This document shows, one piece after another, positions 18,511 through 26,441 of a stretch of DNA of 64,000 nucleotides (within the stretch, counting starts at the first letter, position 1; each line of letters starts with the position of its first letter). The position numbers and the translations under genes were made by a program. Source of the stretch: Arthrobacter saudimassiliensis (GTDB lineage Bacteria > Actinomycetota > Actinomycetes > Actinomycetales > Micrococcaceae); assembly GCA_900016675.1 (NCBI GenBank), contig LN483071.1, positions 434,001-498,000 on the forward strand. Direction: 5' to 3'. Below the pieces are notes generated by a model that was given only the letters and a program-made list of their open reading frames with translations, searched no databases and was not told the DNA's origin.

Positions 18511-18612
18511 GTGCAAAAGTGTGGCATCCGTTGCACAAGAACCCTGCAACCCGGAAACAGGCTCCACCCGTGAACCCTGGGGTTCCCAAGCGGCCTTCAT
18601 CCACTGCCACAC
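18511..18612 (-). promoter_or_regulatory. Structured rpsL leader, possible attenuator
   Basis: In the minus-strand RNA the outer arms GUGUGGCA (18605-18612) and UGCCACAC (18519-18526) pair perfectly and enclose two hairpins, GAACC/GGUUC (18572-18585) and GUUGCA/UGCAAC (18530-18550). The closing arm is followed at once by UUUU (18515-18518), as in an intrinsic terminator. An alternative hairpin GUGCAA/UUGCAC (18531-18536 with 18511-18516) would break one inner hairpin and hold the closing arm in its loop. The pairings are direct observations; the switching is inference. Confidence 0.45.
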
Positions 18613-18627
18613 AAACAATTGGCTTTC

Positions 18628-18636
18628 AGTCTACCA
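18628..18636 (-). promoter_or_regulatory. rpsL: Candidate extended -10 promoter of the str operon
   Basis: The minus strand reads TGGTAGACT, a TGN-extended -10 element, about 250 bases upstream of rpsL and just upstream of the structured leader. The -35 region (CCCTGC at 17 bases) is poor, which an extended -10 can tolerate. Transcription would start near 18621. Confidence 0.45.
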
Positions 18637-18683
18637 GACTTCCCCGTCCCGCAGGGACCGGGAGACCAACGTCACGTCCCTGC

Positions 18684-19523
18684 TCAGGATCGGGCCGCCA
18701 GCGCCGCCGTGATCTTAGCCGACGCCGCCTGCAGGTGCGGCAGCACCCGGTCCGCCGCCTCGTCCAGGCCGGGGGCGCCGAGGCCCATGGTGGCCTGCAT
18801 GGAGGTGTTCAGCGCGGCCACCACCGCTCCGGTGGGGCTGAAGATCGGCACCGCAACCGAGCGCAGCCCGATTTCCAGCTCCTGGTCCACGACGGCCCAG
18901 CCGCGCTCCCTGACCCTGGCGATCTCTTCGCGCAGCCGCTGCGGATCCGTGATGGTCCGCTCGGTCAGGGGCGCCAGCTCGACGTCGGCGATGTACCGTT
19001 CGAGCTCCTCCTCCGGCAGGCCGGCCAGCAGCACCCGGCCCATCGACGTGGCGTAGGCGGGGAACCGGGTGCCGACCGCGATGCCCACGGTCATCAGGCG
19101 CCGGGTGTGGATCCGTGCCACGTAGACGATCTCGTTGCCGTCCAGGACGGAGGCGGAGGTGGATTCGTGGATCTGCCGGGAGAGGTCCTCCAGCAGCGGC
19201 TGGGCCAGCTGCGGCAGGCTCTGGCCGGACAGGTAGGCGTAGCCCAGCTGCAGCACCAGCGCGGTGAGCTCGAAGCTGCGTCCGTCGGTGCGGACGTAGC
19301 CGAGCTCGGTGAGGGTGAGCAGGAAGCGGCGGGCGGTGGCGCGGGTGAGGCCGGTGCGGCGCGCCACCTCGCTCAGGCTCATGCTCACGTGCTCGGCGTC
19401 GAACGCCCGGATCACGGCGAGCCCGCGGGCCAGCGACTGGACAAAGTGGTCGCTGGCGCCGACGGGAGCCGCCGAGCCTCCTGCCCCGGACGCGTCGGCG
19501 CCGTCCGCGATGATTTCCCGCAC
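18684..19523 (-). CDS. pcaR: IclR-family regulator, probable PcaR-type activator
   Basis: A 279-residue IclR-type protein from a GTG at 19523, chosen because AGGGAGAG lies in front and a longer frame would run into pcaJ. Residues 25-90 hold the winged helix-turn-helix (FVQSLARGLAVIRAFDAEH, then LSEVARRTGLTRATARRFLL). The remainder is the IclR effector domain (VGTRFPAYATSMGRVLLAGL, RSVAVPIFSPTGAVVAALN). The ARGLAVI...F start resembles PcaR/PcaU/PobR regulators of the beta-ketoadipate pathway. It is the last gene of the pca operon, 31 bases after pcaJ. The inducer is probably 3-oxoadipate or protocatechuate, by analogy only. Confidence 0.85.
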   Translation of the reverse strand: MREIIADGADASGAGGSAAPVGASDHFVQSLARGLAVIRAFDAEHVSMSLSEVARRTGLTRATARRFLLTLTELGYVRTDGRSFELTALVLQLGYAYLSGQSLPQLAQPLLEDLSRQIHESTSASVLDGNEIVYVARIHTRRLMTVGIAVGTRFPAYATSMGRVLLAGLPEEELERYIADVELAPLTERTITDPQRLREEIARVRERGWAVVDQELEIGLRSVAVPIFSPTGAVVAALNTSMQATMGLGAPGLDEAADRVLPHLQAASAKITAALAARS

Positions 19524-19554
19524 TGCTCTCCCTAGGTGATGGGCCCTTGACGGG

Positions 19555-20250
19555 CTAGCCTGCGGACGGCGGCAGCAGCGGCACGTCCATGCGCTCGGCG
19601 AGCTCTTCGAAGGACATGCCGTAGGTCTCCCGGACCCTGACGCCGTCAGCGGTGATGAGGAACACCGCCTCATTAGTGTAGACGCGCGTCACGCAGCCCA
19701 GCCCCGTCAGCGGATACGTGCACTCCGGAACCAGCTTGGCGGAGCCGTCCTTGGCGAACAGGGACATCATCACGTAGACCTCCTTGGCGCCCGTGGCCAG
19801 GTCCATCGCTCCCCCGACGGCGGGAATGGCGTCGGGTGCGCCCGTGTGCCAGTTCGCCAGGTCGCCGGCGGCGGAGACCTGGAACGCGCCGAGGACGCAG
19901 ACATCCAGGTGGCCGCCGCGCATGATGGCGAAGGAGTCGGCGTGGTGGAAGTAGGAGGCTCCCGGATTTTCGGTGACCGGGATCTTGCCGGCGTTGATCA
20001 GGTCGCCGTCGATCTCCTCGCCGCGGGCCTCCCGGCCCATGCCGAGCATGCCGTTCTCGGTGTGCAGGGTGACGTTCTGCTCCGGCTGCAGGTAGTTCGA
20101 GACCAGGGTCGGCTGTCCGATCCCGAGGTTGACGAAGGAGCCGGGAGCGATGTCCCGGGCAACCAGTTCGGCCAGTTCGTTGCGGCCGAGGCGTTCGCCT
20201 GCGGCGGTGCTGGTTTCAGTCACAGTCGGGGTTCCGTTTCCGTTGCTCAT
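19555..20250 (-). CDS. pcaJ: 3-oxoadipate CoA-transferase, beta subunit
   Basis: With PcaI it moves CoA from succinyl-CoA to 3-oxoadipate. The 231-residue product is a family I CoA-transferase beta subunit. It has VNLGIGQPTLVSNYL near residue 40 and the catalytic glutamate in LHTENGMLGMGRE near residue 65. The ATG overlaps the pcaI stop by four bases. The SucC-like alternative (succinyl-CoA:acetoacetate transferase, scoB) has the same fold; position inside a complete pca operon favours PcaJ. Confidence 0.9.
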   Translation of the reverse strand: MSNGNGTPTVTETSTAAGERLGRNELAELVARDIAPGSFVNLGIGQPTLVSNYLQPEQNVTLHTENGMLGMGREARGEEIDGDLINAGKIPVTENPGASYFHHADSFAIMRGGHLDVCVLGAFQVSAAGDLANWHTGAPDAIPAVGGAMDLATGAKEVYVMMSLFAKDGSAKLVPECTYPLTGLGCVTRVYTNEAVFLITADGVRVRETYGMSFEELAERMDVPLLPPSAG

Positions 20251-20930
20251 GCCGCTGCCGGGGCCTTTTCCGTGGCCACCTTCACGAGCGTGTTGACGTA
20301 GATGCCGGGGGTGGCCACCGTTTCGGGGTCGATGCCGCCGACCTCGACGATGTCCTTGACCTGCACAATGGCGTTCCTGGCGGCTGCGGCCATGATCGGC
20401 CCGAAGTTCCGTGCGGTCTTCCGGTAGAGCAGGTTGCCGGCGGTGTCGGCCTTCAGCGCCTTGACCAGCGCGAAGTCCGCGTGGAGCGGGGTTTCGAACA
20501 CGTAGCCGCGGCCGTCGATGATCCGGGTCTCCTTGCCCTCCGCCAGCGGGGTGCCGTAGGCGGTGGGGGTGAAGAAGCCGCCGATGCCGGCGCCGGCGGC
20601 GCGGATGCGTTCGGCCAGGTTGCCCTGGGGCACCAGTTCGAGCTCGATCTCGCCGGCGCGGAACTTCGCGTCGAAGATGTGCGAGTCCGACTGGCGGGGG
20701 AAGGAGCAGATGATCTTCTTCACCCGGCCGGCGCCGATGAGCGCGGCAAGGCCTTCCTCGCCGTTGCCCGCGTTGTTGTTCACCACGGTCAGGTCGGTGG
20801 CGCCGCGGCGCAGCAGCGCCTCGATGAGCTCCACCGGCTGGCCGGCGCGGCCGAAGCCGCCGATCATGACGGTCGCCCCGTCGTGGATGGACGCGACGGC
20901 TTCGTCGGCGTCCTGGACGATGTTCAGCAC
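20247..20930 (-). CDS. pcaI: 3-oxoadipate CoA-transferase, alpha subunit
   Basis: This subunit pairs with PcaJ to activate 3-oxoadipate. The 227-residue protein has the glycine-rich CoA-binding segment TVMIGGFGRAGQPVELIEAL near residue 20, VVNNNAGNGEEGLAAL, and the family stretch GIGGFFTPTAYGT near 125. The GTG start at 20930 has GGTAGGAGAGAG upstream. It lies 10 bases downstream of pcaF and overlaps pcaJ. Confidence 0.9.
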   Translation of the reverse strand: MLNIVQDADEAVASIHDGATVMIGGFGRAGQPVELIEALLRRGATDLTVVNNNAGNGEEGLAALIGAGRVKKIICSFPRQSDSHIFDAKFRAGEIELELVPQGNLAERIRAAGAGIGGFFTPTAYGTPLAEGKETRIIDGRGYVFETPLHADFALVKALKADTAGNLLYRKTARNFGPIMAAAARNAIVQVKDIVEVGGIDPETVATPGIYVNTLVKVATEKAPAAA

Positions 20931-20940
20931 GTGCTCTCTC

Positions 20941-22146
20941 CTACCGGGTCCGGGTGTTTTCGAGGACGACGGCCAGGCCCTGGCCGACGCCGATGCAGAT
21001 GGCCGCCACGCCCCAGCGTTCGCCGGTGGCCTGCAGGCGGCGGGCGAGGGTGCCCAGGATGCGGGTGCCCGAGGCCCCGAGCGGATGCCCGATGGCCACG
21101 GCCCCGCCCCAGGCGTTGACGATCTCCGGATCGATGTCCCAGGCGTCCAGGCAGGCCAGCGACTGCGCGGCGAAAGCCTCGTTCAGTTCCACTGCGCCGA
21201 CGTCGCCCCAGCCGATGCCGGCGCGCTTCAGGGCCTGGTTGGCGGCCTCGACGGGAGCGTAGCCGAAGAACTGCGGTTCATTGGCGGCCGCTCCCCGGCC
21301 GGCGATGCGGGCCAGCGGCGCCAGGCCCAGCACCTGCTCGGCGGCCTCGCTGCCCAGCCAGGCGGCGGAGGCTCCGTCGTTCAGCGGCGAGGCGTTGCCC
21401 GCCGTCACGGTGCCGCCGGAGGGGCCCTCCCCGACGGGGCGGAAGACGGTCTTCAGGGTGGCCAGCTTTTCCACGGTGGATCCGGCGCGGATGCTCTCGT
21501 CCCGGTCCAGGGCGGCGCCCTCGACGGCGATCGTCAGCTCCGCGTAGCGGCCTTCGTCCCAGGCTTTGGCGGCCAGCTCGTGGGAGCGGGCGGCGAACTC
21601 GTCCTGCCGTTCACGGGTGATGCCGTGCCTCTCGCGCAGCTGCTCGGTGGCTTCGCCGAGGGACACGGTCCACTCGGCGGGCATCTTGGGGTTGACCAGG
21701 CGCCAGCCCAGGGTGGTGGAGGCCAGGGTCTGGTCTCCGGCCGGGTAGGGCTTTTCGGTCTTGGGCAGCACCCAGGGGGCGCGGCTCATGGATTCGACGC
21801 CGCCGACCAGCATGAGGTCCGCCTCGCCGGTGTTGATCTGCCGGGAGGCGATGATCGCAGCGTCGAGGGAGGAGCCGCACAGGCGGTTGACGGTGGTGCC
21901 GGGCACCGAGACGGGCAGCTCGGCCAGCAGCGTCGCCATGCGTGCGACGTTGCGGTTCTCCTCGCCGGCGCCGTTGGCGTTGCCGAAGATCACTTCGTCA
22001 ACGCGTTCGGGATCGAGCCCGGGGGCGCGCTGGACGCTGGCCCGCACCACCTGGGCGGCGAGGTCGTCGGGACGCACGGAGGCGAGGGCGCCGCCGAAGC
22101 GGCCGAAGGGCGTGCGCACCGCGTCGTAGATGTAGGCCTGGTTCAC
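20941..22146 (-). CDS. pcaF: 3-oxoadipyl-CoA thiolase
   Basis: It cleaves 3-oxoadipyl-CoA to succinyl-CoA and acetyl-CoA, the last step of the beta-ketoadipate pathway. The 401-residue thiolase starts MNQAYIYDAVRTPFGRFGGA. It carries the nucleophilic cysteine in VNRLCGSSLDAA near residue 90, VELNEAFAAQ, GGAVAIGHPLGASG with the catalytic histidine near 350, and a C-terminal AAICIGVGQGLA with the second cysteine. The PcaF annotation over general acetyl-CoA acetyltransferase follows from position between pcaC and pcaI and the start sequence. Confidence 0.93.
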   Translation of the reverse strand: MNQAYIYDAVRTPFGRFGGALASVRPDDLAAQVVRASVQRAPGLDPERVDEVIFGNANGAGEENRNVARMATLLAELPVSVPGTTVNRLCGSSLDAAIIASRQINTGEADLMLVGGVESMSRAPWVLPKTEKPYPAGDQTLASTTLGWRLVNPKMPAEWTVSLGEATEQLRERHGITRERQDEFAARSHELAAKAWDEGRYAELTIAVEGAALDRDESIRAGSTVEKLATLKTVFRPVGEGPSGGTVTAGNASPLNDGASAAWLGSEAAEQVLGLAPLARIAGRGAAANEPQFFGYAPVEAANQALKRAGIGWGDVGAVELNEAFAAQSLACLDAWDIDPEIVNAWGGAVAIGHPLGASGTRILGTLARRLQATGERWGVAAICIGVGQGLAVVLENTRTR

Positions 22147-22214
22147 CTTGCTCCTTACAGGATTGCTGCGCCTGCCGGCGCACTGAATGTCGGGGTCGGA
22201 GTCGGGACGGGAGT

Positions 22215-22652
22215 TCAGCCGGCCGGGCGGCTGTCGGCCGTGTCGGCCTCGGCGTCGATCTCGGCGAAAACCCGCTGGGCGACCTTGAACGCCGAGTTCG
22301 CAGAGGGCACCGAGCAGTAGATGGCCGACTGCAGCAGGACTTCCTTGATCTCGTCCCGGCTCAGGCCGTTGCGCAGCGCCGCGCGGACGTGCATCGCCAG
22401 TTCCTCAAGGTGCCCGTGGGCGATGAGGGCGGTCAGCGTGATCGCGCTTCGCATGGTGCGCGGCAGTCCCGGGCGGGTCCAGATGGTTCCCCACGCATAC
22501 CGGGTGATCATGTCCTGGAAGTCCTCGGTGAAGGCGTCCTTTCCGGCGTTGGCACGGTCCACGTGGGCGTCGCCGAGGACCTCGCGGCGCACGGCCATGC
22601 CCTCGTCGTAGACCTGCTGCTGGCTCTTGGAGGCGTCGGGCTGGGTGGTCAC
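22215..22652 (-). CDS. pcaC: 4-carboxymuconolactone decarboxylase
   Basis: It decarboxylates 4-carboxymuconolactone to 3-oxoadipate enol-lactone. The 145-residue protein has the AhpD/CMD fold signatures: FQDMITRYAWGTIWTRPGLP near residue 45, then ALIAHGHLEELAMHVRAAL and the LSRDEIKEVLLQSAIYCSVP block with the conserved cysteine near 115. The GTG start overlaps the pcaD stop (GTGA). Many actinobacteria fuse this domain behind PcaD as PcaL; here it is a separate frame in the same order. Confidence 0.93.
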   Translation of the reverse strand: MTTQPDASKSQQQVYDEGMAVRREVLGDAHVDRANAGKDAFTEDFQDMITRYAWGTIWTRPGLPRTMRSAITLTALIAHGHLEELAMHVRAALRNGLSRDEIKEVLLQSAIYCSVPSANSAFKVAQRVFAEIDAEADTADSRPAG

Positions 22653-23464
22653 GGTCGTGCGGTCCCTTCGGTCGCGGTGAAGAAATCGGTAAGCAGCCGG
22701 GCCGCCTCGGCCGGCTTCTCGGCCGGCACCAGGTGCGCGGCGTCGGCGACGACGACGGCGCGCCCGTCCGCCACGCCGTCGGCAATGAACGACGAGGAGG
22801 ACGGCGGGGTGGCCTGGTCCTCGGCGCCGGCCAGGGCGAGCACGGGAACGGTGATCTGCGGCAGCCGTTCCCGCACGTCGTAATCCGCCAGCGCTTCGCA
22901 GCAGAAGGCGTAGGAGAAGCGGTCGGCGTCCTGCAGGCTGTGCAGCAGGCGGGCCGAGGCCTCGGGCTCCCGCTCAATGAACCCGGGAGCGAACCAGCGC
23001 TGCGCCGAGCCGACCAGCACCGCGGGGGTGCCCTGGCCGCTGACGGTGGCCGCGCGCTCGCGCCAGGCCTCCGGCTCGCCGATCTTCGCGCCCGAGCAGA
23101 TGATCGCCAGGGAGTCGAACAGGCCGGGGTGGTCCACGCCCAGCTGCAGGCCGGTTGCCCCGCCGATCGAGACCCCGGCATAGTGCAGGGGAACGTCGGC
23201 CGCGATGTCGCCGGCCTCCCGGGCGGCGCGGACGAAGCCGGCGACGGCGTCGGCCAGCTCCGCCATGGTGAAGCCCTCGGCGGCCGCCGGAGCGGCGCCG
23301 TGGCCGGGCAGATCCCAGCCGATGACGGTGAAGCCGGCCATGCCGGCGGCCGCACGGGACCAGAGCGCCGCCGCGGAGGTGCCCAGCGACGGTCCGGCGA
23401 TGACGACGGGGGCGGCCGGGCCGGCGTCGGCGAGCCGGGTGGCCTTGATCTGGGGCACGCTCAT
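22649..23464 (-). CDS. pcaD: 3-oxoadipate enol-lactonase
   Basis: An alpha/beta hydrolase that opens 3-oxoadipate enol-lactone. The 271-residue product has the oxyanion and strand region GPSLGTSAALW near residue 25, GWDLPGHGAAP near 50, the nucleophile elbow GVSIGG near 96 (serine), an acid residue in LALAGAEDQATPP near 213 and the histidine in VADAAHLVPAEKP near 244. The ATG overlaps the pcaB stop by four bases and its stop overlaps pcaC. Confidence 0.92.
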   Translation of the reverse strand: MSVPQIKATRLADAGPAAPVVIAGPSLGTSAAALWSRAAAGMAGFTVIGWDLPGHGAAPAAAEGFTMAELADAVAGFVRAAREAGDIAADVPLHYAGVSIGGATGLQLGVDHPGLFDSLAIICSGAKIGEPEAWRERAATVSGQGTPAVLVGSAQRWFAPGFIEREPEASARLLHSLQDADRFSYAFCCEALADYDVRERLPQITVPVLALAGAEDQATPPSSSSFIADGVADGRAVVVADAAHLVPAEKPAEAARLLTDFFTATEGTARP

Positions 23465-24882
23465 GCGTGGTCCTTCCTTCCGGGGTAGGCGGTCACGATG
23501 CCCTCGATCAGGGCATGCGTTTCCCCTGTGTAGTTGGCCGGGTCCAGTGCGCTTTCCAGCTCATCGTCGGAGAGCACGTCGGCCGGCACTGCCTGGCGCA
23601 GCAGCTGCGCGAAGGCGCCCTCGCCGGCCAGGGAGCGGTTCACCGCGTCCTGGATGAGGGCCTTGCCGCGGCCGGGCGTGCCGTCGTCGAGCAGCGGGGC
23701 GACGGTGAGCATCAGTTTCTCGCTGACGACCAGCGGGCCGGCCGCGGCGAGGTTGGCGGCGATCCGGGCGCGGTCCACTTCGAGTCCCTCGGCCAGCTCG
23801 GCCAGCTTGGCGGCCGCTCCCCCGGCCAGCCGCAGGAGGGAGCGCAGCGCCTGCCACTCCACGTGCCAGGATCCGGAGGGACGCTCGTCGTCGGCTGCGG
23901 CGGCGGCCAGCTGCAGCTGGGCGCCGTATCCGGGGGCGGCCAGCGCCGCGCTGCGGATCAGCACGGACAGCACCGGGTTCTGCTTCTGCGGCATGGCGGA
24001 GCTGCCGCCGCGTCCGGCGGCCCGCGGCTCCGAAACCTCCCCGACCTCGGGGCGGCTGAGCAGCAGGACGTCGTTGGCGATGCGGCCGGCCGCCGCCAGC
24101 AGCTCCTGGAGGGCACCGCCCAGGCGGGTGACGGGCAGCCGGTTGGTCTGCCAGGGCGCCCCCGGGGCGGCGAGGCCGAGCCGGGACGCCAGGTCGGCGG
24201 CCAGTTCGAGCGGGCCCGGGGCCCGCCGGCCGTTCCCCCCGGCGGCGTCGACCGTGCTGCGCAGGGCGGCCATGGTGCCGGAGGCGCCGCCCCACTGCAG
24301 GGGCAGCGCCGCGCGGGCGGCGGCCAGCGCCTCGGCGGCCTGGCCGAGCCCGTGCAGCCACTGCGCGGCCTTGAGCCCGAAGGTCGAGGGCAGCGAGTGC
24401 TGCGTCAGGGTGCGGGCGACGCTGAGCGTGGCCGCGTGCTCGCGTGCCAGTGCGGCGAGGGCGTCGGCGGCGCGGGCGACGTCGGACTGCAGCGCCTCCA
24501 GGGCCTGCGCCGACATCACCATCAGGGCGGTGTCGAGGATGTCCTGGCTGGTGGCCGCCCGGTGCACGGCCGCGGCCGCCGCAGGGGCCTCGCGGCGCAG
24601 CACGGCACGCAGATCCGCCAGCATCGGGATCACCGGATTGCCGCCGCCCTGGGCACGGGCCGCGATGTCGGCGACATCGTAGCTCTCGGCCCGGAAGGCG
24701 TCGACGGCCTGCTCCGGTAGCCCGGGGTCGATCAGGCCCGCCGAGGCCAGGACCTGCAGCCAGGCATGCTCGACGTCGAGCATCGCCTGCAGGACCCGGG
24801 TGTCGGACGTCAGGGCGGCCGCCTCGGTTCCGGCCCAGGCCGGGGACAGCAATCCGTGGTCTGCGCTCTCGGCGGGCGCCAT
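23461..24882 (-). CDS. pcaB: 3-carboxy-cis,cis-muconate cycloisomerase
   Basis: It converts 3-carboxymuconate to 4-carboxymuconolactone. The 473-residue protein belongs to the fumarase/aspartase superfamily. The family signature GGSSAMPQKQNPVLS is at about residue 295, with RAATSQDILDTALM near 108 and TLTQHSLPSTFGLKAAQW near 160 supplying the other conserved regions. It is slightly longer than Pseudomonas PcaB (about 450). It lies two bases after pcaG and overlaps pcaD. ADP-succinate lyase is excluded by context and sequence blocks. Confidence 0.93.
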   Translation of the reverse strand: MAPAESADHGLLSPAWAGTEAAALTSDTRVLQAMLDVEHAWLQVLASAGLIDPGLPEQAVDAFRAESYDVADIAARAQGGGNPVIPMLADLRAVLRREAPAAAAAVHRAATSQDILDTALMVMSAQALEALQSDVARAADALAALAREHAATLSVARTLTQHSLPSTFGLKAAQWLHGLGQAAEALAAARAALPLQWGGASGTMAALRSTVDAAGGNGRRAPGPLELAADLASRLGLAAPGAPWQTNRLPVTRLGGALQELLAAAGRIANDVLLLSRPEVGEVSEPRAAGRGGSSAMPQKQNPVLSVLIRSAALAAPGYGAQLQLAAAAADDERPSGSWHVEWQALRSLLRLAGGAAAKLAELAEGLEVDRARIAANLAAAGPLVVSEKLMLTVAPLLDDGTPGRGKALIQDAVNRSLAGEGAFAQLLRQAVPADVLSDDELESALDPANYTGETHALIEGIVTAYPGRKDHA

Positions 24883-24884
24883 GC

Positions 24885-25448
24885 TCAGGCTCCCGGGTAG
24901 GCCAGGAAGACGGTCTCGTTCTCCCCCTGCAGGAAGATGTCGAACCGCAGGCCGCCGTCGGCTTCACGGGTGGCGATCAGGGTGCGGCGGCGCTCCTCGG
25001 GCAGCGAGGAAAGCAGCGGATCCGCGGCCAGGGCCGCTTCGTCCTCGGGCAGGTAGATGCGCGTGTGCAGCTTGTTGAGCAGGCCGCGGGCAAAGACCAG
25101 CAGGGAGATGAACGGGGCGGCACCCTCGCGGACGGGGCCCGGGTTAACCGTGGTGAAGGTGTAGTTGCCGGTGTTGTCCACCGGGACCCGGCCCCAGCCG
25201 GTGAAGGTGTAGCCGTCGCGGACCAGGGAACCGGTGCGCTGCGGAATGTTGCCCTCGGCGTCCGGCTGCCAGATTTCCAGCAGCGCGTCGGGCACCACCT
25301 CGCCGGCGCCGTCGCGCACGGTGCCCTGGAGGCGGATGGCGCCGGGCAGCCCGGGGGCGAGCAGTTCCCCGCCCTTGTCGAACGGCAGGGCGTATCCGTA
25401 GAAGGGGCCGATCGTCTGGCCCGGGGTGGCCGTGAGTTTTTCGCTCAT
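24885..25448 (-). CDS. pcaG: Protocatechuate 3,4-dioxygenase, alpha subunit
   Basis: With PcaH it forms the intradiol ring-cleaving dioxygenase that makes 3-carboxy-cis,cis-muconate. I take the ATG at 25448, whose first base is the last base of the pcaH stop codon. It gives 187 residues starting MSEKLTATPGQTIGPFYGYA. The intradiol fold is visible (LEIWQPDAEGNIPQ, GWGRVPVDNTGNYTF, FISLLVFARGLLNKLHTRIY). The alpha subunit lacks the full set of iron ligands, as expected. The frame is open further upstream only because it overlaps pcaH. Confidence 0.95.
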   Translation of the reverse strand: MSEKLTATPGQTIGPFYGYALPFDKGGELLAPGLPGAIRLQGTVRDGAGEVVPDALLEIWQPDAEGNIPQRTGSLVRDGYTFTGWGRVPVDNTGNYTFTTVNPGPVREGAAPFISLLVFARGLLNKLHTRIYLPEDEAALAADPLLSSLPEERRRTLIATREADGGLRFDIFLQGENETVFLAYPGA

Positions 25449-26299
25449 TACTCTGCGTCCTCTTCTTCCATCCAGGTGCGGTTGCTGCCGGTGAGCACGA
25501 TGTCCCAGTTGTAGCCCGTGGCCCACTCGTGCGAGGTGATGTTGTGGTCGTAGGTGGCCACGAGGCGGTCGCGCGCCTTCTGGTCGGTGATCGACTGGTA
25601 GATGGGGTCCAGGGCGAAGAGCGGATCGCCCGGGAAGTACATCTGGGTGATCATGCGCTGGGTGAAGTCGGTGCCGAACAGCGAGAAGTGGATGTGCGCC
25701 GGACGCCAGGCGTTGTAGTGGTTCTTCCACGGGTAGGGGCCGGGCTTGATGGTGGTGAACTCGTAGGAGCCGTCCGCGCCGGTGATGGCGCGGCCGACGC
25801 CGGTGAAGTTGGGGTCGATCGGCGCCGGGTGCTGGTCCCGCTTGTGGATGTAGCGGCCGGCGGAGTTGGCCTGCCAGACCTCGATCAGCTGGCCGCTGAC
25901 GGGGCGGCCGTCGCCGTCGAGCACCCGGCCGCGGACGATGATGCGCTCGCCCAGCGGTTCGCCGTTGTGCTGGATGGTGAGGTCCGCCTCCAGCGGATGC
26001 ACGTCCTGGTGGCCGAAGGCCGGGGACCACAGTTCGATGGTCTCGGGGTCCGTGTGGTGCGGGTCCTTGGTGGGGTGGCGCAGGATGGAGCTGCGGTACG
26101 GCCGGAAGTCCAGCCGCGGCTGGGTCTCCTCCGCCGCGCCGTCCTCGACGCCCTTGCGGTAGGCGGCGTGCAGCTGGCCGATCTCTGCGGAGATTTCGTC
26201 CTGGGAGGCCTGGGCCGAATCCGGTCCCTCCACGACGTGGCTGTTCCGGAACAGGTCATCGGCCATCTCGCCGCTGACGTCCATGGGATCGTTCTCCAT
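25448..26299 (-). CDS. pcaH: Protocatechuate 3,4-dioxygenase, beta subunit
   Basis: The catalytic, Fe(III)-binding subunit. From the ATG at 26299 it has 283 residues, somewhat longer than Pseudomonas PcaH because of about 40 extra N-terminal residues. The N-terminal region TLRHPTKDPHHTDPE-like (ILRHPTKDPHHTDPE) is typical. The iron ligands can be placed: tyrosine in SAGRYIHKRDQHPAP, tyrosine in KPGPYPWKNH and the two histidines in WRPAHIHFSLFG. A GGAAAGG sequence lies about 10 bases upstream of the start. A three-part operator lies 77-113 bases upstream, so pcaH probably begins the pcaHGBDCFIJR transcript. Confidence 0.95.
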   Translation of the reverse strand: MENDPMDVSGEMADDLFRNSHVVEGPDSAQASQDEISAEIGQLHAAYRKGVEDGAAEETQPRLDFRPYRSSILRHPTKDPHHTDPETIELWSPAFGHQDVHPLEADLTIQHNGEPLGERIIVRGRVLDGDGRPVSGQLIEVWQANSAGRYIHKRDQHPAPIDPNFTGVGRAITGADGSYEFTTIKPGPYPWKNHYNAWRPAHIHFSLFGTDFTQRMITQMYFPGDPLFALDPIYQSITDQKARDRLVATYDHNITSHEWATGYNWDIVLTGSNRTWMEEEDAE

Positions 26300-26375
26300 G
26301 GTGGTGCATCCTTTCCTAGGGGCGCGTCGTCGCGCCCTGCCGGGTTCCAGGCGGGTCACCTAACAGTACACCCGC

Positions 26376-26412
26376 GTTCACTTTGAGTACAGATGTTCAC
26401 TTGGCGAACATC
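26376..26412 (-). promoter_or_regulatory. Three-half-site operator upstream of pcaH (likely PcaR/PcaU-type)
   Basis: GTTCACTT occurs twice in the same direction (26376-26383 and 26395-26402), 19 bases apart. The second copy forms a palindrome GATGTTC-N7-GAACATC (26392-26412) with an inverted half-site. Two half-sites in a palindrome plus one direct repeat is the layout described for the IclR-family PcaU operator of Acinetobacter. It lies between pobA and pcaH, in front of pcaH. The assignment to the IclR protein at 18684 or at 27738 is inference. Confidence 0.6.
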
Positions 26413-26441
26413 AAAGGTTACGAGGTCCGCTCCCCCGCCGC

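Noticed and set aside
18382-18618. A 78-codon frame through the rpsL leader with three Trp codons near its start (possible leader peptide)
   Set aside because: It starts with TTG with no ribosome-binding site, is not Trp-linked to the downstream genes, and runs to the rpsL start by absence of stops in GC-rich sequence. RNA structure explains the region better.
22646-22655. Frameshift between pcaD and pcaC (a broken PcaL)
   Set aside because: Both parts have full-length domains with their own start and stop, and the GTGA overlap is the same kind seen at the other junctions of this operon. Kept as an evolutionary finding, not as a broken gene.
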